From Pseudomonas sp. JAI120 (GTDB lineage: Bacteria > Pseudomonadota > Gammaproteobacteria > Pseudomonadales > Pseudomonadaceae), in the NCBI RefSeq assembly GCF_014207255.1, contig NZ_JACHCZ010000003.1, forward strand, positions 62,001 to 126,000: a stretch of DNA of 64,000 bases. The letters are read 5' to 3'. The notes below the pieces were generated by a model. That model had not been told where the DNA came from and ran no database searches. It saw only the letters and a program-made list of their open reading frames with translations. Shown here piece by piece: positions 1 to 7,695 of the stretch. The number at the start of each line of letters is the position of its first letter. Position 1 is the stretch's first letter. A program made the position numbers and the translations under genes.

Positions 1-26
1 TGAAAGTATGCCTAAAGGAGCGCAGG

Positions 27-296
27 ATGTTGGACGGTGATCCCGCTAAGCTTCTGCATGCGTGGTTATCGGCCACTGTCCATGAAAACAGTGAGTGCTA
101 CTGGACGGGCTTAGATACTGTGTCTCAAAGAATCTGGGGCCCTATGAGCGACAATTCAGCAACAAAGAGATGGCGTCGCGCACAGAGTCGCAAAGCACTA
201 GTCGAAATTAGCGAAATTGGCTGGCGCGTCAAATTTCGCGGCGAGGGCATACGATCCCATTTTCGAATTTATCGACCTCGAATCAAATCCGACTGA
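27..296 (+). CDS. Small basic hypothetical protein next to iteron-like repeats
   Basis: 89 residues, strongly basic in the second half (RWRRAQSRKA, and a tail ending IYRPRIKSD), so nucleic-acid binding is plausible. The start is supported by an AAGGAG box at 15-20, six bases before the ATG. The frame is also open to the window edge, so a longer, truncated reading cannot be excluded. The stop codon directly abuts three 22-bp direct repeats, an arrangement seen at plasmid origins where a Rep-type gene lies beside its iterons. I do not recognise the family and make no functional claim. Confidence 0.5.
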   Translation: MLDGDPAKLLHAWLSATVHENSECYWTGLDTVSQRIWGPMSDNSATKRWRRAQSRKALVEISEIGWRVKFRGEGIRSHFRIYRPRIKSD

Positions 297-362
297 CGCG
301 TTTTCACCAACAATATATCGCGCTTTCACCAACAGTCTATCGCGCTTTCACCAACGTAAAAA
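297..362. repeat. Three tandem 22-bp iteron-like direct repeats
   Basis: Three copies with an exact 22-bp period lie at 297-318, 319-340 and 341-362. The shared core is CGCG(T/C)TTTCACCAAC, followed by an AT-rich half; the last copy runs into an A-tract. The helical spacing of two turns, the AT-rich flank and the position directly after a small basic protein gene resemble replication iterons. A transcription-factor or partition-protein array would look the same. Confidence 0.75.
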
Positions 363-663
363 AATAGGTACGTCGCTGGAGAGCCTTTAAAATCAAGGCC
401 TCCAGACCAACCAATATTTTGCTTACTAGGAGATCTCTAAGAGATCCCTATACGCCGGCCCCTCGTTAGACGAGGCCCGGCCTTGCGAGCTCATTAATCA
501 CTACATAAAGCACCGGTTCCGAAGCCCCGTCGCCCTGCTGTTTTTTCTAATCAGAGGCTTTTGATTCTTCTGTTGATGCGGTATTGACTTGAAAGCCTGG
601 GGCGCCATGACGCTGCGACTTGGAAACAAGGAGGCCTGGACGTCGACGACGTCGACATTACGC
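363..663. other. Intergenic region with two inverted repeats
   Basis: No convincing gene. It holds a short palindrome (GATCTC-taa-GAGATC, 432-446) and a GC-rich imperfect hairpin at 454-481 (gccggcccctcg, loop ttaga, cgaggcccggc). The hairpin lacks a following T-tract on the plus strand, so it is only a possible terminator. It separates the repeats from the leftward recombinase gene. Confidence 0.4.
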
Positions 664-1576
664 TCAACGCAGGTAGGTGTCGGTGATCTCTGGACGGAAA
701 TGCCCTAACTCCTGGGAGACAATAGCTTTTGCGCGCTGTACCTCACCTAGTGCAGCTTGAACCTCGCGGTTTCTATCCTGAGCATATGAATGTCTTAAAC
801 CATGCGCTCCGTTGCTAAAGCCCAGTGCAGAGTTACTCGCGCGCGAGAAAGATTGAGACCACGATTGCCCACCCGCTATATCGTAGAAGCTTTTGTAATG
901 AATTCGACGATCTATGACAATGACAGGCGCATCTAGGCCGGCGAGCTTCGAGTTGTACAACCAAGTTCTTTGGCAAGCTTACTTCGCGAATAAGCCCCCC
1001 TTTTCCTACCACGGTATACCTGACACCTTCTCGAAACTTTCCTGGGTCCGCAGGGCGATCGTCCATAGCCCTTTCGGATGCCGGGAGTAGTGTCAGTAGT
1101 TCGTGAGCTCTCAGGCCCGCTGTAGCAGCTAACTCGGTGCTAAGGGCATTACGCGCGGTCTGATGAGAAAGAATTCTTTGCACTTGTTCTGCAGTATAAT
1201 TTCGACTACTTAGGTTCTGTGGCTTCTCTGCCTGAATTACACTCAAACGCTGCTTATCACTTAGCCTTCCAAGTTGGCGTAATACAGCCTGAAGAGCCTG
1301 CCGGTCTCTGTCTAAAGTTTTTTGACCTACTTCTCTGGAGCGCTCATACAGATAAGCTTTAGCTGCCTTCGGAGTAAGCTCGTGTAATGCTCCTCGTCCT
1401 GCCCCACGAAGCCATTGTGCGGCCAATTTAAGGCTAGCCTCGTAACTGTGCGAAGTGCCAAGCCCCGAGACAAGCCCGGAGTTGTACATTGCCTTACTAA
1501 GGATCTTTGCTTGAGTGGAGGGCTTGGCAAATGTTCTCTTTTCTCTAGAGCGAGGACTTTTGATTTTTTTGCTCAC
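664..1576 (-). pseudogene. Tyrosine recombinase/integrase split by a frameshift
   Basis: Two overlapping frames together encode one tyrosine recombinase of about 303 residues. The upstream frame (to 1576) has the core-binding region and the first catalytic Arg (AGLRAHEL) and Lys (VVGKGG). The downstream frame (to 664) supplies the His-Arg box (HGLRHSYA), the second His (LGHF) and the nucleophile Tyr (TDTYLR). The reading shifts near 930-940: removing one base from the CGCCGGCCTAG run (minus strand) joins VVQLEARR to LDAPVIV. All catalytic residues survive, so it is either a recent inactivation, a sequencing error or a programmed shift. Its start overlaps the upstream gene by 32 bases. Confidence 0.75.
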
Positions 1577-1964
1577 TAATCACCCGCAACATTCTGACGA
1601 TAGAGCTCAAAGACGTTTCCACTCCTTGGGCCCGCAGTTCTATAAGAATTTGCTCAGCACCAAAGCCCCTGACATATCGATAATTCTCGATTAGACCAAT
1701 ATATTTACTCAAGTGTCGACGATAGGTTCGTCGCTGTAAGCTCGCGTCTACGTCGTTTCTGTAGCGTTTGAAATCGGAGTCTGAAAGGGAAAGTGACTGC
1801 TGCCTCTGAGTACTTAGTGATCTATGGATTGATCTGGAAATTGCTGAAAGACAGACCTTTACCCTACGCTGCTCAAGCAGCCAACGTTGAATCATCACCA
1901 ATGTATAGCGCTGTATCCGCAGAGATAAAATTTCTTCGTGATGCCCGTTGAGCTTACTATTCAT
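1545..1964 (-). CDS. Small basic protein with two HTH-like segments, partner of the recombinase
   Basis: 139 residues, rich in Arg/Gln/Ser. Two stretches read like helix-turn-helix units: about residues 10-48 (TLVMIQRWLLEQ then SAISRSIHRS) and about 90-128 (FGAEQILIELRAQG then SLSSIVRML). It overlaps the recombinase gene by 32 bases, indicating translational coupling, so it may be an accessory or excision-type factor. That role is inference from position. A perfect 15-bp palindrome lies 16 bases upstream of its start and could be its operator. Confidence 0.55.
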   Translation of the reverse strand: MNSKLNGHHEEILSLRIQRYTLVMIQRWLLEQRRVKVCLSAISRSIHRSLSTQRQQSLSLSDSDFKRYRNDVDASLQRRTYRRHLSKYIGLIENYRYVRGFGAEQILIELRAQGVETSLSSIVRMLRVISEQKNQKSSL

Positions 1965-1979
1965 AAATCTTTAGATCTC

Positions 1980-1994
1980 GCTGTAAGTTACAGC
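1980..1994. promoter_or_regulatory. 15-bp perfect palindrome, possible operator
   Basis: The sequence gctgtaa-g-ttacagc is a perfect 7+1+7 inverted repeat. It lies just upstream of the leftward recombinase-partner gene (start at 1964), where an autoregulatory operator would be expected. No protein is known to bind it. Confidence 0.4.
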
Positions 1995-2350
1995 AACCAC
2001 TTTAAAGACTTAAATTTCAGCTGCAACCCAAATGGGGCGCTTGAAATTCAAGTATGTGGTTCCGACATCCAGCGGATGCCTAGCCCCTTTTTTTTGCAGT
2101 GTCGGACTTATCAGATGCAGATACCGAAGTACCGCAACGATGCGCTTTCGCACTCTCACTGTTTGCTTCGCTGTCTAATCGACAGAGTCGAAGGGTTGAC
2201 CCCTTGCCAGGTTTTCGCGCCTGATACAACTCAATTTATTGTCAGAGTTAGACAGTGATGAATCTGATGCACGGCCGAAGCAAAACACCGCATCAAGCCT
2301 AATACAACGCCTTGAGGTGATGGCTAATCAACTCAGGATGACCAAGCGAG

Positions 2351-2697
2351 CAGATTGAATTAGCAAACTGATGCTTGGGAAGCGAGGTAACGGGCAGCAA
2401 TAGCTGCCGCATAACCCCGCACCTCTCACACAGACTGAATTAGCAGTCTAGAAAGAACGCACGAAATAGCGTGACATCCCGTGAGGAGAACTCGCATAGC
2501 TAGTTCGGGTGCAATTTGATCTTGCTATCGACGCTAGTTAAGGTCAATAGCAAATACTGAATGTCACATCGATTTTGCTTTTGATCGCGGGACGCGGCTC
2601 TGTTCATGGTGTTGAGCGTAGCGAAGCACCCTGACAGAGCCGCGTGCTTCGCACGCAGCAGCGCATAGAGCGCTGCACGTTCAGCCTAAGCTGAACG
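2351..2697. ncRNA. Hairpin-dense non-coding block (RNA or transfer/replication origin candidate)
   Basis: Eight stem-loops occur in about 350 bases with no supported gene in the whole 1995-2847 gap. They are: 2351-2370 and 2432-2449, two stems capped by the identical loop GAATTAGC; 2393-2408 (ggcagc/gctgcc); 2522-2553 (ttgctat/atagcaa); 2593-2644 (11-bp perfect cgcggctctgt/acagagccgcg); 2642-2656 (gcgtgc/gcacgc); 2658-2676 (gcagcgc/gcgctgc); 2678-2697 (cgttcag/ctgaacg). The density and the duplicated loop argue for function as RNA or as single-stranded DNA (origin of transfer, single-strand origin). Strand and exact ends are unknown. No reverse transcriptase is nearby to suggest a retron. Confidence 0.4.
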
Positions 2698-2847
2698 AAC
2701 TGAGATTTTGATGACACCGTATTTCACGAACCATTCTGATTAATCGCTGACTAGCAGCGGGACTGAATTCGGATGGCCTGTTTTGACTTTGAGGTTTTCG
2801 AATTTTACTTCAGAGTGAAACTCCTTAAGGACAGGTGAGGAGTTATC

Positions 2848-3042
2848 GTGAAGGTGCTTAATACTGAGATGAGTCCATCCAGGCTGGCGACGTTAGTAAT
2901 TTTGGTTGTGGGATTCACGGTGCTGGAAAATTATGTGTATACAGCCGCTGGCCTCATATGGGCAGCACTTGTTTTCGTGACTGGAACCGTAGCGATTTTT
3001 ATTACCGTACCTAAAAAGATTTTCTCAAGTATCGAGGCTTGA
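2848..3042 (+). CDS. Small two-helix membrane protein preceding the conjugation-like gene
   Basis: 64 residues with two hydrophobic segments (about 13-30 and 33-55) and a short basic end. The GTG start is chosen because an AGGTGAGGAG box (2833-2842) sits at ideal distance. It ends three bases before the next gene, so the two are almost certainly co-translated. Many conjugation operons have such small membrane subunits beside the TraG/VirB6-like gene. No family assignment is possible from sequence alone. Confidence 0.6.
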   Translation: MKVLNTEMSPSRLATLVILVVGFTVLENYVYTAAGLIWAALVFVTGTVAIFITVPKKIFSSIEA

Positions 3043-3045
3043 CGC

Positions 3046-4929
3046 ATGGGCGAGTTTGGTAATTTTGGGTGGTTATTTCAGAGCGGTCTTGACGCAATGA
3101 TTTCATCGTTAATTTCGATGGGAACAAAGAATGCTGAGCTTGCTGAAATAGTTCGCCAGCTCGCCAGGGCTGTGCCTTATATTTCATTATCTTGGATTAT
3201 TTGGAATCTGGTGCGAGGCAGGCCCACCAGTATGCCTTTCGGGATTTTTATCACATCGCTGTTCGTATTTATCGCTTTGCAGCCTGAAACCGTGACCTTC
3301 CCTGGTCGTGCCAGCATGGAAATGACAAAAGGACAATCATTTACACTTAAAGTAGTTCTCCCTACATATGAAAAGCTCGTACAGGTGTATCGAACTAAAG
3401 ATAACGACCAATCAGCACTAATGATTGCCGATCTCACCGAGCGGGAAATTACCCCTTTCATGGGAAGTGATTTGGCTAAGCTCATAAAGGATTACAAAGT
3501 ATATTGCGAGCCAAGTCCTAACGATGACAGTAGCGTTCCAGAAACTACTTGGCAAGCTATAGGGCTTCGAGGTGGTGGTGCGCTCGGAGTACCGGACTCT
3601 CAAGTTTCTATACTTAGTAGTGCCACTGCCGATAAGGTGTCAGGCCTGACTTTTTCGTGGTTTCCACAAATTCGACAAGCTCTAACTTTAATTGATACTT
3701 ATAAGGCAAGCGAACGGAGGTCCGCAGGAAAAGCTGCGCTAGAAAAGTTAAGTAGTGATAAGTGGCCAACTGGAAAAAGATACTTGCTACCTAATGAATC
3801 AGGATGGAAGTCTAGACTATCAGGCGGCGTTGACGAGCCGGCAGGCTACCTGAACCCGTGGGAAATTGCCGATGGTTCGCTTTCTGATCCGGCGTTGTTA
3901 GCAGAGCCATCAGGTGTAAATAACAGATATTTAGTTCCGGAAAACTGCTATGAGGCTTATCAGGCTGCGCAAGCAGGTGCTGAAGAGGGATATAGGGCAG
4001 TGGGAGACCGTATTCGACCTTCTAATTTAGCACCTGATACAGAGCCATCTGTTATCGCAGGGGTTAGAGCTTGGTCAGATGTTGTCAATAAAAGCCTAGG
4101 ATCTCTTTATTCCGGTTCTGATGGCTCGTCTTTTGGTTCAAAGGTTCGCGAAAATGCATCTGAGGCGATTGGGGCACTCAATGAAGCAAACGGTGCACTT
4201 GCAACATTAGATCTAGCGGCAAAGCTTCCATGGTTTGTCTATTTAACAGCAATGGGACAAGCTGCTCTTATTCATATATTCCCGCTGGTAGCGCTTTTGG
4301 CATGTGTCTTTGGTATTGAAATATTGCTCTATTGGATACGGCTGCTTGCATTTACATATCTATCATTGTTTTTTGCTGAAGGTATTCTTTATTTAGTTGC
4401 TAGCCAATTAGCCAGCATTAGTTTTATACAAGCTGCAACCGCTATTAATAGCTCTGGTACGCCAATGGAAATTAATGGTATGCGCGGAGTTTTAGCCGGT
4501 GGCGCCGGATTCGTTATTCTGGTCGCGACATGGGCTGCTGCAGCGCTTTTGAGAGTTCAATCGCTACCAAAAACAGACAGTGCTGCCAGCTTCACCCAAT
4601 TAGGAAGTATCGCTGCATCTGTCGCGGGCTCAGTAGTCGGCGGACTTTCTAAGATGTCGGCAATCAAGAGCGCCGGTCTAAAGCAAGAGCTACTCCGCGC
4701 AAAGATCCAACAAGCACAAAAAACCTTGGGCTCGCCTGGGTCACCAGGTGGCTCCCCTAGCAGGGCTGATATGCCGCCGCCTTCACGGCAAAGCCGCGAG
4801 TCTGCCGGTCAACGTCTTTCTCGGCCAAGCTCTGCCGATCGATCAGAAGGTCAGCAGAAAAATCGGACCACTCGTGGCGAGCGTGCCGAAAAGCGTCGGT
4901 CACCGCTCAACCCTCCGGACAATCAGTAG
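3046..4929 (+). CDS. Putative conjugal transfer membrane protein (TraG N-terminal-like or VirB6-like)
   Basis: 627 residues. There is an N-terminal hydrophobic region (about 45-80), a long soluble middle, and a cluster of membrane helices at about 395-510 (for example ALIHIFPLVALLACVFGIEI). The last 80 residues are a Ser/Pro/Arg-rich disordered tail. This layout (outer soluble loop, central helices, long polar tail) fits large polytopic mating-channel proteins such as TraG N-terminal domains or VirB6/TrbL. No sequence motif fixes the family. It follows the small membrane gene by three bases. No ATPase, relaxase or pilin is seen in this window, so it is either the end of a transfer operon lying to the left or an isolated remnant. 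Confidence 0.5.
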   Translation: MGEFGNFGWLFQSGLDAMISSLISMGTKNAELAEIVRQLARAVPYISLSWIIWNLVRGRPTSMPFGIFITSLFVFIALQPETVTFPGRASMEMTKGQSFTLKVVLPTYEKLVQVYRTKDNDQSALMIADLTEREITPFMGSDLAKLIKDYKVYCEPSPNDDSSVPETTWQAIGLRGGGALGVPDSQVSILSSATADKVSGLTFSWFPQIRQALTLIDTYKASERRSAGKAALEKLSSDKWPTGKRYLLPNESGWKSRLSGGVDEPAGYLNPWEIADGSLSDPALLAEPSGVNNRYLVPENCYEAYQAAQAGAEEGYRAVGDRIRPSNLAPDTEPSVIAGVRAWSDVVNKSLGSLYSGSDGSSFGSKVRENASEAIGALNEANGALATLDLAAKLPWFVYLTAMGQAALIHIFPLVALLACVFGIEILLYWIRLLAFTYLSLFFAEGILYLVASQLASISFIQAATAINSSGTPMEINGMRGVLAGGAGFVILVATWAAAALLRVQSLPKTDSAASFTQLGSIAASVAGSVVGGLSKMSAIKSAGLKQELLRAKIQQAQKTLGSPGSPGGSPSRADMPPPSRQSRESAGQRLSRPSSADRSEGQQKNRTTRGERAEKRRSPLNPPDNQ

Positions 4930-5021
4930 TGCGAAGCACACGCAGCGTCGTTGTGGACGTGGTTCTGGCACGCGAGTCCTCATGCTTCGATGCAGACTCG
5001 CCCCTGCTTGAGTGCACCCAA

Positions 5022-5393
5022 ATGAGCCTTACATTCGATTATTACCTAACGGCCACGTACTGCGAAAACTGGGACAACCCGGTCGACCTCAGGTACCTGT
5101 TTGATGGCCTCGCCCCTTGGCCGGGATTGGTATGGGTCATGCGTGGGGATCAGTATTTTCTGTCGCCCCAACTGAGCGGAATAGGCGCTTATGAGTGGGA
5201 TGAAACGACCCCCATCGAGATTCGGCTTTTTGAGACGCCATCACTGGACGCTTTGACCTGGTATCTGGTGACTGCGGAGCTAAATCGACGAAACGGCTTT
5301 GATGACCGAATGGCGGAAATCCATGAGGTACAGCTGCAACACTTGATCAATGAGCTGCCAGTTGCGACGGTGCCTTACGTAGGGAGAGCTTGA
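5022..5393 (+). CDS. Hypothetical acidic cytoplasmic protein
   Basis: 123 residues from the ATG giving MSLTFDYYLTATYCENW. An in-frame GTG overlapping the previous stop (TAGTG, 4929) would add 31 residues of unattractive composition, so the internal ATG is preferred. The protein is rich in aromatic and acidic residues, has no signal peptide or helix-spanning segment, and looks like a compact soluble protein. It is the first of three closely spaced small genes (this one, 5397 and 5657). I do not recognise it; an immunity-type role is conceivable only from size and context. Confidence 0.5.
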   Translation: MSLTFDYYLTATYCENWDNPVDLRYLFDGLAPWPGLVWVMRGDQYFLSPQLSGIGAYEWDETTPIEIRLFETPSLDALTWYLVTAELNRRNGFDDRMAEIHEVQLQHLINELPVATVPYVGRA

Positions 5394-5396
5394 AAA

Positions 5397-5639
5397 ATGG
5401 CCTATCACAGGGTTGTCGTTGCGTGGGTGATCTCCGCGATCGCGTTACTTCCGATGACTGTTGCGTTGCTCCCTCAGGCGTCCTATAGCACTGCCCACAA
5501 AGCTTATCTGGCACTTCTGATCATCGCGACCATATCAGCAATATACGCAACGCACCGTACCCATCAGTGCACGCTTAGAAAGCGTTTCTGCTGGGTGTTG
5601 TGGGGGATCGTGGTCGCATTTCTCTGGACTTGGTATTGA
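5397..5639 (+). CDS. Small three-helix membrane protein
   Basis: 80 residues with three hydrophobic stretches (about 7-25, 36-52 and 63-78) separated by short basic loops. It begins three bases after the previous stop and is preceded by GGGAGA, so it belongs to the same transcript. Its stop overlaps the in-frame ATG of the next gene (TGATG). No family recognised. Confidence 0.55.
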   Translation: MAYHRVVVAWVISAIALLPMTVALLPQASYSTAHKAYLALLIIATISAIYATHRTHQCTLRKRFCWVLWGIVVAFLWTWY

Positions 5640-5656
5640 TGAAAAAGGAGCACCCT

Positions 5657-6088
5657 TTGAAGCAACGGTGGAAGGTACTTTGTGTGGCCGCTTGTTGTGG
5701 CTTGGGGTTGACCCCTTGGGAAAAAATCCCAGAACTGATTTCGTCAGAGGTGAGTGGGTACTACATCAGCGACGGCGGATTGAGTACCGGTTATAAAGTG
5801 CTCAAGATCGACGGATCAGGAGACGGGAAAATGTACTCGTACGATGCGATGCACCACGGGATCCTGAACGCCTACCCCTTCAAGTATTCATCCACTTTTC
5901 TGACTATCACTCTCGACTTTGCGGGTGGGGGCCAGGCAGTCCTTTCTGAAGGATGGTTGGGACTGGAAGGCCGTCTCCATTGCTCGAGAGGAAGCTGTGG
6001 TGGGCTAGGAACGGTTAGCCGCGTGGGTGAAAGCGAGACGGATCTTCCTGAAGCATTTCAGCGCGCCCTATCAAAAATCAATTATTGA
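5657..6088 (+). CDS. Hypothetical exported protein, TTG start
   Basis: 143 residues from a TTG preceded at six bases by a strong AAAAAGGAG box (5642-5650). An in-frame ATG at 5639 overlaps the upstream stop but would put that ribosome site inside the gene. With the TTG start the protein begins MKQRWKVLCVAACCGLGL, a convincing signal peptide. The mature part is Gly/Ser-rich with two cysteines near residue 115 that may form a disulphide. It is probably periplasmic. Family unknown; last gene of a three-gene cluster. Confidence 0.55.
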   Translation: MKQRWKVLCVAACCGLGLTPWEKIPELISSEVSGYYISDGGLSTGYKVLKIDGSGDGKMYSYDAMHHGILNAYPFKYSSTFLTITLDFAGGGQAVLSEGWLGLEGRLHCSRGSCGGLGTVSRVGESETDLPEAFQRALSKINY

Positions 6089-6248
6089 TATATCAGTATT
6101 TATTTATTGATATTTTTTAGCTGATTGATATCATCGAGTCCGCAGCGCTTCAGGGTAGTAGAAGGGTAAAATCCAATAAACTCTGCTGCTGGTGATAGGG
6201 GGGAAGACCTACGGGCTGCCCCCCTGCTCCATTTCTGATGCGTGGTCT

Positions 6249-6518
6249 ATGTCCTTAATTTTCGAAGCAGATCTACGGCGATACCTTGCTGCCGGCCTAG
6301 TGCATGACATCTCGGTCTTGCACACCCGCGACGGATGGTCGCTGCGTATTCAATTAGGGTCTGAGTTTGTGTCACTGCGCCGCCAGCGCGGCGGCGAGCG
6401 GACTTTTAAGAGTCTCGACAAGCTGGCGGTCTTTCTGACTGAGCTGGGGCTTGAGCAATTAATTGTCCAGCTGAGGAATCCAAGCGATCAGCCTTTGAAG
6501 GCTTCTGTCACGCAGTGA
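6249..6518 (+). CDS. Small protein resembling plasmid ParC-like partition-associated proteins
   Basis: About 89 residues from the ATG at MSLIFEADLRRYLAAGL; an in-frame GTG at 6192 gives 108. The arrangement of an N-terminal DLRRYLAAGLVHDI segment, a beta-rich centre (GWSLRIQLGSEFVSLRRQRG) and a tail around FKSLDKLAVFLTELG recalls small partition-associated proteins of broad-host plasmids. That recollection is the only basis for the name. No ParA or ParB is visible here. Confidence 0.4.
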   Translation: MSLIFEADLRRYLAAGLVHDISVLHTRDGWSLRIQLGSEFVSLRRQRGGERTFKSLDKLAVFLTELGLEQLIVQLRNPSDQPLKASVTQ

Positions 6519-6564
6519 GACCGTAGAGGATGACCGCTAAGGTCAATTTTCAGGAGATAGTCAG

Positions 6565-6915
6565 ATGTGGAAAAAATGTGGTTGTCTCATCGGGCTGTGT
6601 GTCGCCCTGAGTGGTTGTGGCAATCCGTTTGAGGGTAGCTATCGAGCCATGCAAGGCGTGATAGGACCACTGGTAGCCATCGATATTAAAGGCAGTAAGG
6701 CCACAGTAGTGAAGGTCGATCCTTTTCAGAAAAAGATCCTGAGTGAACAAACCTGGGAGGCAAAAAACAAAGGCGAAAAACTGCTTTTGACTGATCTTAA
6801 AGGCAAGACATTTGCTTTCAATCGATCAGTTGATGAGAAAGGGCTGGATTGCCTGAATTGTGGTTTCGGCACAGGAATGCCTGACTCTTGGCAGCAATTT
6901 GATCCAGACAAGTAA
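6565..6915 (+). CDS. Small putative lipoprotein
   Basis: 116 residues. The N-terminus is a short basic segment, a hydrophobic core and a lipobox LSGC with Cys18 as the predicted lipidated residue. CAGGAGA lies at good distance before the ATG. The mature part is Lys-rich and ends with a CLNC pair in a GLDCLNCGFG context. It would be anchored in the outer or inner membrane. Entry-exclusion and surface lipoproteins of conjugative elements look like this, but no specific family is recognised. Confidence 0.6.
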   Translation: MWKKCGCLIGLCVALSGCGNPFEGSYRAMQGVIGPLVAIDIKGSKATVVKVDPFQKKILSEQTWEAKNKGEKLLLTDLKGKTFAFNRSVDEKGLDCLNCGFGTGMPDSWQQFDPDK

Positions 6916-7239
6916 ATGTGACTCACGTAGCGGTTCCAAGATGCCGAGAATAGGCTAAAACGCCTGAAGCTCTGCGCATGCGTGTCGGTTGCTCTAGACC
7001 TGCTTGGCGATAGTGCTGGTGACTTTTCAGATGCTTCTATTGAAGCCAAGCCCGCTAGGACGAGGCTTACAGGGCAATTATAGTCAGCAAGATAATTTAG
7101 GATATTTGGGAATGGCTAAACGTCCACTTATGGCCGACTTCTGCCAGTCAGGGCGCACCAAGTGTGCTGATCAAGCCCTATGCAAAAGACTTTTCAAGTC
7201 GAGTGCAATTACCCAACGAGATTTCTTCCTATAGCATCA
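6916..7239. other. 324-base region without a supported gene
   Basis: Only short, low-quality frames exist. The stretch around 7111-7160 looks like decayed coding sequence, but I could not assign it. It separates the rightward small genes from the leftward zinc-ribbon gene. No clear terminator is visible. Confidence 0.35.
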
Positions 7240-7551
7240 TTACGAGTTAGCCCAGTCATCGGCTGCGGAAGACTTTATTTTAGCGACAGAGGGATGCCCT
7301 TCCTCCAAAGGTTGATGACAGTGTTTGCACAGGATGGCTTGCAACTGCACTTTCTCCGCGCAATGCGGACAAGTCTTCAAGGTTCGCTCGTCTTGTCGAG
7401 ACTCGCGTGACATCACTGCGGAGCAAAGCAGGGCCAGGGGCCCGAAAATGCATCCGAGAATGAACCAACCAAACCCGCTACGTCCCTTCCCAATAGCTAT
7501 GACCGCACACACAACACCTATGATCAGCCAACAGAAAACCAGAAATCCCAT
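7240..7551 (-). CDS. Small membrane protein with C-terminal zinc ribbon
   Basis: 103 residues. Two hydrophobic helices (about 3-20 and 27-46) are followed by a CPHC-x(10)-CKHC zinc-ribbon motif (about 61-78) and a polar tail. This double-helix-plus-ribbon design is common in small bacterial membrane proteins of unknown role. It stands alone between two non-coding stretches, reading leftwards. Function unknown. Confidence 0.6.
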   Translation of the reverse strand: MGFLVFCWLIIGVVCAVIAIGKGRSGFGWFILGCIFGPLALLCSAVMSRESRQDERTLKTCPHCAEKVQLQAILCKHCHQPLEEGHPSVAKIKSSAADDWANS

Positions 7552-7695
7552 GCTTGTTCTTCCTTTAAATTTTGTGCCTCAGTGGCATTGCAGCACGTGA
7601 CAGGCTGCGTGACTTTTCAACGTTTCATGGATGGCATTTTGCCGCCTTTACTCGCCAGATTCCATAGCTAACATCGTCATGCCGAATAGATCTGG

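Noticed and set aside
297..362. CRISPR array
   Set aside because: The repeats are contiguous with no unique spacers of normal length, and no cas genes are present anywhere in the window.
1938..2258. 106-residue plus-strand frame
   Set aside because: It overlaps the start of the recombinase-partner gene and its palindrome, has no ribosome site, and its composition is not protein-like.
2259..2847. Retron or group II intron
   Set aside because: No reverse transcriptase gene and no domain V-like hairpin was found, despite dense stem-loops.
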